Both the position numbers and the translations under genes were made by a program. Below, in pieces: positions 1-10,558 of a stretch of 64,000 nt of DNA (position 1 is its first letter; each line of letters starts with the position of its first letter). The DNA is taken from NCBI GenBank assembly GCA_030248215.1, contig JASANG010000846.1:1-64000 (forward strand), written 5' to 3'. The DNA is from Enoplolaimus lenunculus (Eukaryota > Nematoda > Enoplea > Enoplida > Thoracostomopsidae). The notes under the pieces were generated by a model. It saw only the letters and a list, made by a program, of their open reading frames with translations, had not been told where the DNA came from and did no database searches.

Positions 1-82
1 TGTTACTGCAACAATGCTATCACGTAATATTACTTTGATGAAAAACCATTTCATAACAGCTTTGTTTCTTTCAACTTTTTAG

Positions 83-3000
83 TTTGTACATTGTATTTAT
101 TTAAGATTGTTCAAAACCTTTAAAGATCCCAAATACTTGTACATGCTGCTCGAAGTGTGCTTAGGTGGCGAAGTGTGGACAATTCTCCGAGACAGGTTAG
201 TTTAGAGCTATGTTCTCAACAGGTCAAACGTAACAAGTATAATGCTTACAAACTTTAAGTCAGAACTCGTCGTTTTTGTACGATTTCCGATAGAAAATAT
301 GACATTTTGCGTTGAATATTCATAGCTTGGAAAATTCATGCAATCAACTAGTGTCAGCACGACGACTTGTAGAGGTAAGGCGTCCCGGTTTAGGAACTTT
401 GAGCCCACGAAAGGACCAGTGGCGGATCCAGGATCTCAAAATGGGGGGAGGGCAAAAATTCACAGGTAATAAACTTATGTTTCACCCATACTGTAGTGCC
501 CCAAATAAGAGGGGGTAATAAGGGGGTCCCCATTTTGAGTCCCAATCAATAGGAGTCCGTATCCCTAATAAGAGTCCGTATCGGGTAGACCCTAAACGCT
601 TGTTAGAGTCTATAAATGTCTTTTGTCCCTAACTGTAGCGCATAAATGACTTCAGGTGCAAGCAATTTAGATCTAAACAACAGGGTGGCAAGATAAGTTC
701 GGTTTTGGCTTCAAACAGGCATAAATTTAATAAAGGCTCGGATTCGGAAGCCCATTAAGTTTTGAAAAGCAAAATCCAGTCAGCTTCAGCAACATCTGTT
801 TCTGTATTTGAATGAGTTAGAACAGCCTGTTATTTTCGGAGAATGTTTTGTATTCGCGGTTATGGACTTCAATTTATTTTCAATAAATTTTTGTTCTCGA
901 TATTTCAAAATTCACACGTTTCTATTACCTGCAAATTTTACGGCTTGTGCTGTTGGCATCGGCCACTGTTAATTTTATGAATATTTAAATGTACTTTTAT
1001 CTATATGAAAACAGTGAAATTATTGGTTCGGTGCCACCGTGCTTAGTGCCGACAAAACATCTAATCATTCGAGACTGCACTAAAATAACGGGGCAGCTTA
1101 TTATAAGCTGCTTATACTATTGTGTATAAAACAGAGAAATAAACAGCGTAGAACAGCAATTGACACTCTATATAATTTTTGTCGAGATGCTATTGGGGGG
1201 CACGGCCGGGGTGGCCCCCATGGATCCGCCATTGGAAAGGACTCACTTTCCGAAGTATATGTTGCTAGTTTAAACTGAATTGGAGTCGTATTTTTTCAAG
1301 TGACCGCTATTCTACAGTTTAAGGCAAACATTAATATTCAACGTCAATCTTAGTGTATCAATTCAGCGAATCCACTCTCGTACTCAGGATTATGTGCTTA
1401 ATACGTAACGCAAACAACTAGACAACATAAAATATACAGTGATACCGCGTGTATATTTATTATAAGGCGTATCCACACTACAAACTCTACACAAGACGTG
1501 ATAGCCTCCTCGGACATCACAAACTCCTATGGCTAAATAATAATGTTAAACGCATCCCACCAAAAACAACCTGTGTTTGATTACATACCAGTTGAGGCAC
1601 AACTCATGAACTTCTACCTTTTTCCAGTGCAAGCTTTTTAGCCTGAGCATAATAAGCATAATTCTAAAGCTAAGCCTAAGCCTATAATTTGCCAAAATAT
1701 ACAAAATTTCCAAACAAGTCTATTAAGCGTACAAGAATCCAATTGCAATTAGTAATAAACTAATTATTTTTCACCTTTTTTCAGAGGCTCTTTCGATGAG
1801 ACAACTTCTCGATTCTACACTGCATGCATGATGGAAGCGTTTGAGTATTTACATGCACGAAATATTCTTTATCGCGATTTGAAACCTGAAAATATGTTGC
1901 TTGACAGTGAAGGATATGCAAAACTAGTAGGTTTATGTTGCGTTGCGAAACTGGTTTTCTTTTTGTCAGGGCCGGAGCAGCCATCCCTCATACCCCCCCC
2001 CAATTTGGACGGGCGGCCACCCCTAAGCAGGCCCCTTCCCTAACCGGTTAAAACAAAAACCGCTAAAGTTTTAAAATGCGTCGGGCTTCTCGCTCGATTC
2101 GCTCGAGAGGTTGGGGGCCCCACCCTGCAATTTGGGGGGAGCCCCCACCCCTGTCTGATCCGGCACTGTTTTTTGTTAACATTAGGTTCATCGCCAATTT
2201 ACATGTGATTGGATTGCTATTGTGCACTTTTAATACACGCTAAATGGTAATCTGGCTAAATTCACAACTACACTCTTTAAATCATAAGTATAACCAAGAG
2301 TGGATGATCACTCTTTATAACAAGAGTGTGCAACTGGGTACATTCTGTGTATTAAAGAATGTACCCGGCGCGCGCTGCGTTCTTGGCGTACCCCCTTGTT
2401 TAGGGGGTCTGTATACACATACAAACATCTTTAGTGTGATTAAACAACATAGTTGACCCCCCTTAAATGAGGGGGGTAGGTGTACTGAAGCATACTTTAT
2501 TGTTACTCTATTGCGTAACCCCCCCTGATTGTGGGGGGGTCGAACAAAAATGCAACGCGTGCTGGTACATTTAGTACCATGCACAGCCCAAGCAGTTGCA
2601 CACTCTTCTGCAAGGTGGACATCATTCACTCTTGGTATAACTTAGGTTAATCTCAATAAGTTTGACCGATTCTCATATAGGATTATATCGAGGTTAACGT
2701 GTGTAGGTTTGTCGCCCGCCCGACAGCCCTTACGCATAATTTGTCCAGAAATCACGCGCCTGAAAATTTGGCATTTTCCAAGCTTATGCGAGCGTTACAA
2801 AACAGCAGAGCTTTAAACTTCCCAGTCAAAGACGCAAAGCTTGAGGTCACAACCGATACTTCAAATGTGGTTATCGGTGCTGTTTTGAATCGGGTTGTCC
2901 ACGGACAACGGCAACCATTGTCATTTTTTTCGCGAAAACTCACTAGTAGTGAGGGCAAGAAGTCAACGTTTGAACGGGAATTGCTAGCCGTATGCTACGC

Positions 3001-6000
3001 TCTCAAACAATTTAACTGGCTTTTAGGTACGGAATTGACGGTGCGGACAGATCATAAGCCTCTTCTTACACACGCATTAGGTATGAAAATATAGCTAACA
3101 TGAATCCCTGCAAATATGCAAATTGGGCCAAATTGCGCATAATGACATATTCAAATAAGCTGTTCCAACACAATAACTGTAAAGTGAAATAATACACAAC
3201 GCACAGTAACTTGTGCTACTCGTATTCGGGGAACCAAATCGTCCACAAGTGGCGAAACCTTTTCGGGATTGTGTGAAGCTCCTACAGCTGAGTACTGATA
3301 ATAAACGGCATTCACACCAGTTTCCCTTGTTCGAATCCTAGCTTGAAATAGATTTCAGAGAGTTTATAAAATATTAATGTTAAAAACGTTAATCACTTTG
3401 TTGCTGGGTTATTAACAGTCTACAGTTCTGTATTTAAAGTTCAGCGTGAATACATATATGTGCGAATGCAACGCTTTCGGCTCAAAAAATTGTTTTACGG
3501 TTTCTGTCTGGAAAATCAAGCTGCATTGTTTCACTTCAAATTACAGGTCGATTTCGGGTTTTCAAAACGTTTGATTCGAGGCAAAAAGACTTGGACGTTT
3601 TGCGGTACACCAGAATATGTTGCGCCAGAAATTATTTTGAATAAAGGTCACGATTTAGCAGTTGACTATTGGTCGCTTGGTGTTCTTATCTACGAGCTGC
3701 TCATTGGAGTGTATGTTAAAATTATTTCATTCAGTTTACTTCTATGTCAAGATCGCTTGAGTAATTTTGACTAAGTCTGTCTAAAATCAATTCACAACTT
3801 TTTTTTAATGTTTGGCCAATGAATAAAAGGTTTAAAATAAGAGTTGAACAATGCAGGTGTCACGGTAAAATTTTATTCTTAATAAGCACTGTCTGCCTAC
3901 CAAGCAGTTTTAACCGGTTCGAATGATGTCATCAGACAATTTGTTGATTAAATGTTGTTCCGGAACAGAGTTTTATGTGCAACTACGGTAAAATAATGAT
4001 TTTGAAGAGAAGATAATCAACTTCTCTGAGGTACTGCAACAAACACTGGTAACTTTTAGTGTTAAAATTGCGTTTTTACAAGATCATGTTTTCTATATTT
4101 TACTAAATCAATTTTGCAGACCTCCGTTCAGTGCAAACGACCCGATGAAAACGTACAATTTGATTCTCAAAGGCGTTGATGCACTCGATTTTCCGCAGAA
4201 AGTTAGAAAAAATGCAGTACACCTTGTAAAACGATTATGTCGGTAAGTGCATATTAGAAATCATGTTTGTACAAACGGATATTAAACATTACTGAAACGG
4301 ATAGTGATCAAAATAACGAAAACGGAAGTGGAAAACCGATTGTAAACCATAAAAGTTTCAAAGATGCTTTACTGTTTGCCAATATAACACATGCAAATCC
4401 AAATATGAAGATTTTGGCTGAATTTCACCATTTATAGTTTATAACGAACAATTGCGGCAGATGAACCATCACAAATTGGGTGATTTCTTTGTGATATGGA
4501 ACTGATTTTCAGCGAAAAAATAAAATTTCCGGTATTTTTAAAACGGAACCTGAAACGAACATCGATTTTTACCGGAAACCTATATCCGGTAACACCCATG
4601 TCATAAGTTGAAACTGATTAGGCAATGTTAACCATTTATCTACACCATGACTATTGATATGTCGGAACAACAATTTAAAAGGTTTAAATTATTGCAGTTT
4701 TTGTAAGTGTTGCAAACTGTGCCCATCGTATATAAATACCTCTTTTCGATAGCGTCTATTTTTTAGAGAAAGTCCTACGGAGCGCCTTGGATGTGGCAGC
4801 GGAAACGGCATTTCAGACGTCAGAAAACACAAGTGAATAGTTTTATTACTGTAAAATGTCGGAGAGGGCAAATGAACTTTATACTCATTAAAAAGTTACA
4901 ATAAATTGCAGCTTTATCGTATTGGTTAGGTTTCATATTACTCTACCGAAAAATTCGGATCATGTTGTGTGGTGATTTTTTGATTATCTCGACTACGTGT
5001 CTTAAATCAAAAGCTTGTTCGATAATGCAAGGTTTTACTTAGGGATATACTTTCAAAACTTAAGTATGCTTTAAAGTTTTGAACTCAACTTTATTTGGTC
5101 CTGGAGTCGTTTGGGCACTACAATTAGGGATAATTGACGTTTATGGACTCTAATTAGGATTTTAGTACTCTATCCGCTTACGAACTCTTATTAGGGATAC
5201 GGACTCCTATGGATTGGGACTCAAAATGGTTCCCCTCTCTTATTACCCCCACTTATTCGGGTCACTACAGTACGAAACAGATAAACTTGAAACCAAGTCT
5301 GGAATTTTAGAGCAGATTGCAAAACGTATTTGTTGCCTGACTAGTAAACTTTTGGTGTATGTTGTTTTAAAACGTAGCGCTTATACATGCACAAATTTTA
5401 CTTACAGATGGTTTGAAGGATTTAATTTCGATGGGCTGCGGGCTCGAAAGCTTACACCACCTATTATGCCAGAAGTAAGTATATATAATGTTCTGTGTTT
5501 GAAATACATAATATGCAACGCTAACAAGGTGTTTTAATGCATTTATATAAGTCAACTGTATACACACATTGGCTGAGTTTCCGTAAATTTTGCTGAAGTA
5601 TTTATTACTTTAGTTACGTTAATGGTCGTTGACTTAAGTAAATACTTAACTTTTTGACAAAAACAAATAGTGCCAAATATGAGACATTGGTATGATAATT
5701 ATGCAACAGTTTTGCTTCATACAAAGGAGGCATTATGAGGCTGCAATATTAATTTGAACAAAGTTATTAATATGCCTTAACTGTCAGTCTGTAATGCATC
5801 AAATTTGGTCAGAAACTCAAGTATTTACCTAACGTATGTACGCTTTTGGAAACGATTAATTGGACAATTTATTACTTAGCACATACTTAAGTACGACGCC
5901 GTACTCCCGTAGGCTTTCAGAACCCAGCCAGTGTCAGCTAGTTTTTAAAGTCGGAAATGGTCAAAGACTACACATAAGCTACTCAGCTATTCTCTCAAAG

Positions 6001-6529
6001 ATTAAGTTGTATTGATATATGCTATATATTGTGGAAAATATTGGTTTGCTTTACACACCGCCTACATGTATTAAACTGCAATAATATGCCCATATTGCTT
6101 TTAAGGGACGAGCATTGTTAATGTTTTAGACTAATTTTTACTTAGACTTAAACTTCGTTTATAGGCATATCCTTGCACTGAGGCTTAGGCTTTAGGTTAT
6201 GCTTATTCTCCGTCATATGCTTATACAGTTGCGCCCTAAAAGTAACCGTTGACGTAACGGTATTATAGAGTAGAAAAGCAGCTATCTGACGCAATAATCC
6301 AATATTGGTGGCATTTTTAATCGATTGCACGCGCTTTTATACGAAAAAACAATTGTATCCCTTGAATGTTTCTGAAAGTAGTTATGCTATAGAAGAATCA
6401 TTGGATTCGTTGAAACCGTCTGTTTTGCAGATAAAAAACCCAATTGACTCATCGAATTTCGACGATTACCCGGTTGATGAAGGACCAGAACCCGAAGATG
6501 ACGTATCCGGATGGGACAAAGACTTCTAA
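83..6529 (+). CDS. PRKG1: cGMP-dependent protein kinase (PKG), 3' part: catalytic domain and C-tail
   Basis: Serine/threonine kinase activated by cGMP. Seven exons are visible: 83-195, 1785-1926, 3547-3710, 4120-4242, 4767-4832, 5408-5474 and 6431-6529 (TAA). They sum to 774 nt, 257 codons plus stop, with matching phases and GT/AG borders. Read in order they give the hinge [20 protein letters not shown], the catalytic loop YRDLKPEN, the magnesium DFG (VDFGF, start of the third exon), the activation segment [14 protein letters not shown], the DYWSLGVL helix, and the AGC-kinase tail ending GWDKDF, typical of PKG rather than PKA. The N-terminal leucine zipper, both cGMP-binding domains and the ATP lobe lie upstream of the window. 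All visible catalytic residues are intact. Introns carry hAT elements, a 5-bp-TSD MITE and a Ty3/Gypsy relic. PKG type I versus II cannot be settled without the N-terminus. Confidence 0.93.
417..1234. mobile_element. Non-autonomous hAT element, 818 bp, perfect 8-bp TSD
   Basis: The ends are inverted repeats: CAGTGGCGGATCCAGG at the left and the complement of CAATGGCGGATCCATGG at the right. The flanks are identical 8-mers, GAAAGGAC at 409-416 and at 1235-1242, as hAT transposition produces. It lies in the first visible PKG intron and encodes no recognisable protein. It contains a piece of another TIR family at about 489-660. Confidence 0.88.
489..660 (-). mobile_element. Fragment of the TACTGTAGTGACC TIR family, nested
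   Basis: It begins TACTGTAGTGCCCCAAATAAG and runs through the family's 3' end in reverse (AATAGGAGTCCGTATCCC, ACTGTAGCGCATAAATGAC), matching 5010-5272 and 24541-24763. It sits inside the hAT element at 417-1234, so it was either carried in or inserted later. The inner limit is approximate. Confidence 0.7.
1967..2168. mobile_element. hAT-like MITE, 202 bp, in a PKG intron
   Basis: The terminal repeats are CAGGGCCGGAGCAG and the complement of CTGATCCGGCACTG. The 8-bp flanks CTTTTTGT (1959-1966) and TTTTTTGT (2169-2176) differ by one base, fitting a hAT target duplication. The inside is GC-rich and palindromic (CTCGCTCGATTCGCTCGAG). It starts about 40 bp past the donor at 1926. Confidence 0.8.
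2294..2635. mobile_element. Compound-TIR MITE, 5-bp TSD family, copy 1
   Basis: The element is 342 bp and starts CCAAGAGTGGATGATC, with a second copy of the motif (CAAGAGTGTGCAACTG) inside each end; the right end mirrors this (CAGTTGCACACTCTT, then CATTCACTCTTGG). Flanks are identical pentamers, TATAA at 2289-2293 and 2636-2640. The middle holds three hairpins built on runs of C and G. Copies 2 and 3 are at 19929 and 31289. The superfamily is not assigned; a 5-bp duplication would fit some hAT groups or Transib. Confidence 0.85.
2699..3094 (+). mobile_element. Ty3/Gypsy LTR-retrotransposon relic (RT end and RNase H region)
   Basis: An open stretch encodes a piece like the end of reverse transcriptase and start of RNase H of Ty3/Gypsy elements ([39 protein letters not shown]). 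It is a short internal fragment in a PKG intron. No LTRs, integrase or gag are seen nearby. It is a broken fossil; age cannot be judged from one copy. Confidence 0.85.
3266..3350 (+). repeat. tRNA-like SINE head, copy 1
   Basis: The sequence has a tRNA-like 5' GCTCCTACAGCTGAGTA (box A region) and a canonical box B, TTGTTCGAATCC, about 50 bp later. It cannot fold as a whole tRNA (no matching acceptor stem), so a tRNA-derived SINE remnant is more likely. Similar heads occur at 22400-22470 (minus) and 33588-33660. Confidence 0.4.
4266..4600. mobile_element. Degenerate hAT-like element with CGGAA/CCGGT subterminal motifs
   Basis: This stretch in a PKG intron has repeated ACGGAA, AACCGAT and ACCGGAAACC words near both sides and ends TCCGGTAACACCC, like the right ends of the hAT MITEs listed elsewhere. 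No clear target duplication is visible; limits are approximate. Confidence 0.5.
5010..5272 (+). mobile_element. TACTGTAGTGACC TIR family, 3' end fragment
   Basis: It carries the family's 3' part: AACTTAAGTATGCTTTAAAG, GCACTACAATTAGGGATAATT, GACTCAAAATGG, and ends TTCGGGTCACTACAGTA. The 5' end is missing. It sits about 135 bp upstream of PKG exon 5408. Confidence 0.75.
5564..5933. mobile_element. CACTGGCTG-ended MITE, copy 1
   Basis: The left end reads CATTGGCTGAGTTTCCG and the right end CAGAACCCAGCCAGTG (inverted). The interior has inverted AAGTAAATACTTAA blocks. Copies with the same ends are at 49757-50067 and 59281-59535. It lies in the last PKG intron. Superfamily unknown. Confidence 0.65.
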
Positions 6530-6904
6530 TTATATTTTTGACCGAAAACAGAACAGCCACAGAAAATCACAGCAAAGGATGGATTTGTTATGATTATCGA
6601 ATCGAGCGAATTCTGTGCAAGCGTTACTTGAGCTGATAAACTGTAAATGCGTGTTATCCATATACACCAACGTTACCCGCTGTGAATGATGTTATATTAA
6701 ATTGTATTAATATTTCCAACGTGGAACATTCTCAAAAAATCAATTTACAACTGCATCATACGCCTATCATTGAATATTGAAAAAACATTTCTAATGACCA
6801 GTTTTCTGGTTGTTTAATAGTTTGGTTTTTATATCTTGTTGTATGTGAAATGATACTGACTTTGTGCTAAAATTCAGCTCGATAGTAAATGTAAAAGGAT
6901 AATG

Positions 6905-6910
6905 AATAAA
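6905..6910 (+). terminator. Candidate PKG poly(A) signal AATAAA
   Basis: The first AATAAA after the PKG stop (6529), about 375 bp downstream. A cleavage site cannot be verified from sequence alone. Confidence 0.45.
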
Positions 6911-7091
6911 CTATGATACAACGTACAACGATTTAGCATTTATAGTAGATGAAGAAGTGCATATTTTTCACACGAACCTTATCTCTTCTGACCAAACTGA
7001 TCCAGTATGCGAGTTCGAATAATTTTGCACATCCAGCACTATTTATAATGTTAAAATATGGACCAATGTTAAGAACTGCGGCGGAAAAGTA

Positions 7092-7213
7092 CACTACAAG
7101 AAATGGTGAGACAAATTGACTCTCTGTGAAATAGGGTTTTCTTGACTGCTTAATACGCAATCTGAGTCAAAATTCGATTCCGTCAGCAATTTGACTCACC
7201 ATTTTTTGCATCG
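7092..7213. mobile_element. CACTGCAAAAA-ended MITE, partial copy
   Basis: GAAATGGTGAGACAAATTG at the left and CAATTTGACTCACCATTTT at the right form an inverted repeat with internal TGAGTCAAAATTCGA, matching the fuller copy at 39808-40007. The outermost bases are eroded. It abuts a TTAGGC-type MITE on its right. Confidence 0.6.
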
Positions 7214-7452
7214 TATTTTATAAGCATATTCCTAAAGCCTAAGCCTAAACCTAAGCCTAAGCGTAAGCCTAAGTGTAAGAGTGTGCAAAATCCTAAGCCT
7301 AAGTCTAAGCGTAAGCATAAGCGCAAGAGTGAGCATATTGCTAATCATAAAGCCTAAGCTAAGCAAAAAAATTAGTCTAAATCCTATAAGCTTTACTCTT
7401 TTCTAGTCCCACAGAAAAACGTTCCGCCCCTGATCTTTACATGGGTCAAAAT
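7214..7452 (-). mobile_element. TTAGGC hAT MITE, copy with long hexamer tract
   Basis: It holds about 25 copies of AAGCCTAAGC-type hexamers, then the family's conserved end TCTAGTCCCACAGAAAAACG, TTCCGCCCCTGATC, TTTACATGGG. The left terminus is lost, perhaps into the neighbouring MITE. See the full copy at 47959-48143 for ends and target duplication. Confidence 0.75.
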
Positions 7453-7777
7453 GTCGAAGGTGATCGCTTTGGAATTTGTTTAGGTTTGACATTAAATCCA
7501 CATTTAGAATATTACGCTATTCTCACTTAGCGTTTAGGTACAACGCGCTAAACGCATGAAGTAATTTACATATTTTGCTAAAGCGATAAAATTGTAACAC
7601 CTAAATAAGGCGGCTCCATCTCACATTGTGGAGACCCGGATACCGTACGACCGCAGCACTGATCTGAACCATAAGGACTTCAAATTAGGAGTGCTTGTGA
7701 TTTACTGCAGTTATGCATCTTTAAAATATTTTTTGATCGTACAATGGCTAACTCGTTAGTTGCTTACGCCTAGTATT

Positions 7778-8052
7778 CAGAGTGCAACCGGAGGTGAAAA
7801 TATCGGAATCGGAGCCATAGCCGGAGGTAAACAAAACCGGAGCAGGAGGTGAGGCGAAATTATGTAGTTAAAATGATATTTAATTTGTTAATTAGGCAAT
7901 TTTTTTCTCAAAATAGTGCCAACAGTTAAAGTGAAACGCTCCAAACAGACAAATTTTGTGAAACTGCAAAATTTTACTACCGAAATTGGCGGAACCTCCG
8001 GCATAAATTTCACCGGAGCCGGAGCTGGAGCCAGACCTCCGGTTGTACCCTG
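7778..8052. mobile_element. hAT MITE with CCGGAG motifs, 275 bp
   Basis: The ends CAGAGTGCAACCGGAGGT and complement of ACCTCCGGTTGTACCCTG are inverted repeats. Flanks CTAGTATT (7770-7777) and CTAGAATT (8053-8060) differ by one base. Subterminal GGAGCCGGAGG words repeat on both sides. It is non-coding. Relatives: 36757-37111 and 20427-20780. Confidence 0.85.
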
Positions 8053-8060
8053 CTAGAATT

Positions 8061-10558
8061 TTGTCAAGGCAAGCCTCCAATTGAAACCTTGTTTGCAGCA
8101 TGCTCATATCTGATTGTCGAACTTACAAATTAGATTCCTTCACTGGAGTTGCTGGATTTGTAGCAGTTTTCATTGAATTACATCTGATACTTTGATAACA
8201 CCGAATATTACACAAATAAAACCCAGGTGAAATGTCATACCTCTAGCCTGATCCGAAATCCCTCTGATCTGTGGCTAAATCTGTTTAATTTAGCCACTGG
8301 CTCACAAATATTAGTTTCATGTTCGCAGAAAACTGTGTAATCCTAACCCCGTTAGAATTACACTCCAAAATTCCCAAGTTCCAAGCCGTGTATATCCAAC
8401 CCCGTTAGAAATACACCAGTTATTCCGACCAAACTAATCCCATTAGAATGGCCCAATTTTTGTAAAATAGCAAACCTAACCCCGTTGGATTTACTAAACT
8501 ACAATTCACCAAGTTTCCTTAAATTCAATAGTTTCCCCAATTATTCCATACCACCAGTAACCTATTACTGGTTATATAATCACTGCGCCCTGCGCACTAC
8601 AAGTAATATGTATATATAGCTTATTTCAATTCTACACTTACCGAAAATAATCACTTCCTAGAAATTCTAAAATTTCCACAAAAACCAGTAGGAAAAATGA
8701 ACAAAACTCAAAAATAAGACGCACCAGCTTCCAACCTGCTATGATCTGATACTGATTCCGGTCCTGGCTACCCATATGCATCCCGATCTAATTCGCATAC
8801 AACCGACACCAGCATTTGGGTGTCTGCCGCACAACTTAGATCCAGAGCCACATTCCACCCTTGCAACATCAACAACTAACAACAACAATAATACATGCCG
8901 GACACTCACGACATGATGACTTAGGCTAACTAAGTCGTTTTTAGCAAATACAGCCTATGACACTATGCAACAATATTTAACCGCACACATGGCCCAGGTA
9001 CTAAAACTAACATTGCGGACCCAGCCGCCATCACAGTTTATATCTCATCCGCCTGCTAGCACCGCCTAAGACTAACTTAAGTTCTAAGAGAAACTAGATG
9101 GAGCCAGAGACTCCCTTATGGTATGGTTTAAGGATTTGGTTTTAGTTTGCATTTTAGTTTTTAGTATGAAATATGATTTAAAGAACGGCAAGCCACCTGC
9201 AGTGGTGAACAGATGCGTGCTGGAACCCTTTCCATTCATGCAAAAGAAATTTTAGCTTGGTCACATTGCACAATATGAGACTTTGAGAGTTAGAAATGCA
9301 GCAGGAGGACGAAAACTAAGTTTTAAAAGGGGAAAACTTTACTTGATATCTTTTAAGTGGAGAAATTTAACATAATCTGAGTTGGTTGCAGTCCTAAACT
9401 ATAGCATCAAAAACTCTGGAGCTTGAAAAATACACACGTTAAGCGTTAGATATTTATAAGCAAACACTAGACGTGTGTTATCTTTTACTTTATATATTAA
9501 ATGTTTTCGTATTTTCCATTTACGTATATACCCTACCACCGCCGGCCGAGCAATATTGCCGGCACCCGGCACTATTTGACAAAAGCGTGTACTGTATCTC
9601 AGATATGAAACATTTATATATACTTCCGAGTCATGACGGCTGTACACTGTTGTTAACTTTATAAGTCGTTGTACAAGTTTATATACCACAGGGAACATTG
9701 TGCTAAAAACTTTCGTTGAAACTATTTATTATTTCGGCTCTGTTGTATGTTCTGTCATTTTTTACTTTAAGGTCAGCGTTTTAGAAAACAATATCGACAA
9801 CGCTAAGCAATGTTACTTAGAGAATATTCGTTCTTTAATTCAACTTTCCTTTCAATCTGTACCAGGGATCTAGGAGCAATTTTGGGTTCACCTAACTTGT
9901 ATTCGAGGCATTCTTTTTAAAAAAAGAATCGCACAGTGTTAAATTAGCTTCGCTGCATTTATTCACACAATATAAGGTTAGCCCGTTACTGTTAGAAGCG
10001 TCAGTGCCTGAGACCGATTCTTAACTTCTGTTTCAGTGCACCTGCAGACCAGACTAACTGTAAAAAATACTTTGATGTTTAAAAAAAGGGTGGTCCATTG
10101 TCCCGTTTTGCCGACCAATGTCAGTTCAGCTGTTTAATTTTACCGTTTTTCGGCACAAAGAAAAAATGTGACCCATTTTCACATTTTCGCTGCAAAAGCT
10201 GGTAGCTGTTCCATTCTTTTGTTTTCCTTGCGAAAAAATATAAAAAATTGTAGGCTGTCGGTTTTCGGGGTCCAAGCAAACATCAGCGGCAGACAACAAC
10301 ATCTTAACTAATCGTAGTTTGCATCTTAAAGGGTGAGCGGACAACGACACGCCTCTGCTACCAAAAGTATTGACTATATACTCTATAGTGTTTACCGTTC
10401 CCACTGTAATATAAAACTGATTTGAAAGAAACGATATAGCTAGGCTAGTTTAATGCAAGAATAACGATACGTTTTGTTCCTTGTTAGGAAAGTTAATGTT
10501 ATTGTTTAGTTTCAGTTGGACCCGCTCGTAGTATAATATTTTGTAACGTGGTTCTAAT
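8061..10558. other. Intergenic region without a recognised gene
   Basis: At 8340-8500 a degenerate direct repeat built on CTAACCCCGTTAGAATTACA occurs about four times. The stretch 8700-9060 is rather C-rich but has no long open frame. Two opposite open frames near 9399-9698 have no recognisable content. No promoter for the gene at 10559 can be named. Confidence 0.5.

Noticed and set aside
1828-2043. Kinase open frame running past the exon into poly-proline
   Set aside because: The exon ends at 1926 at a GTAGGT donor; the rest is intron and a hAT MITE.
2244-2629. Open frames on both strands
   Set aside because: They coincide with the 342-bp MITE at 2294-2635.
7214-7340. Interstitial telomere (TTAGGC repeats, as in nematodes)
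   Set aside because: The hexamers are imperfect, lie inside elements with inverted ends, and several copies have 8-bp target duplications; they are transposon parts.
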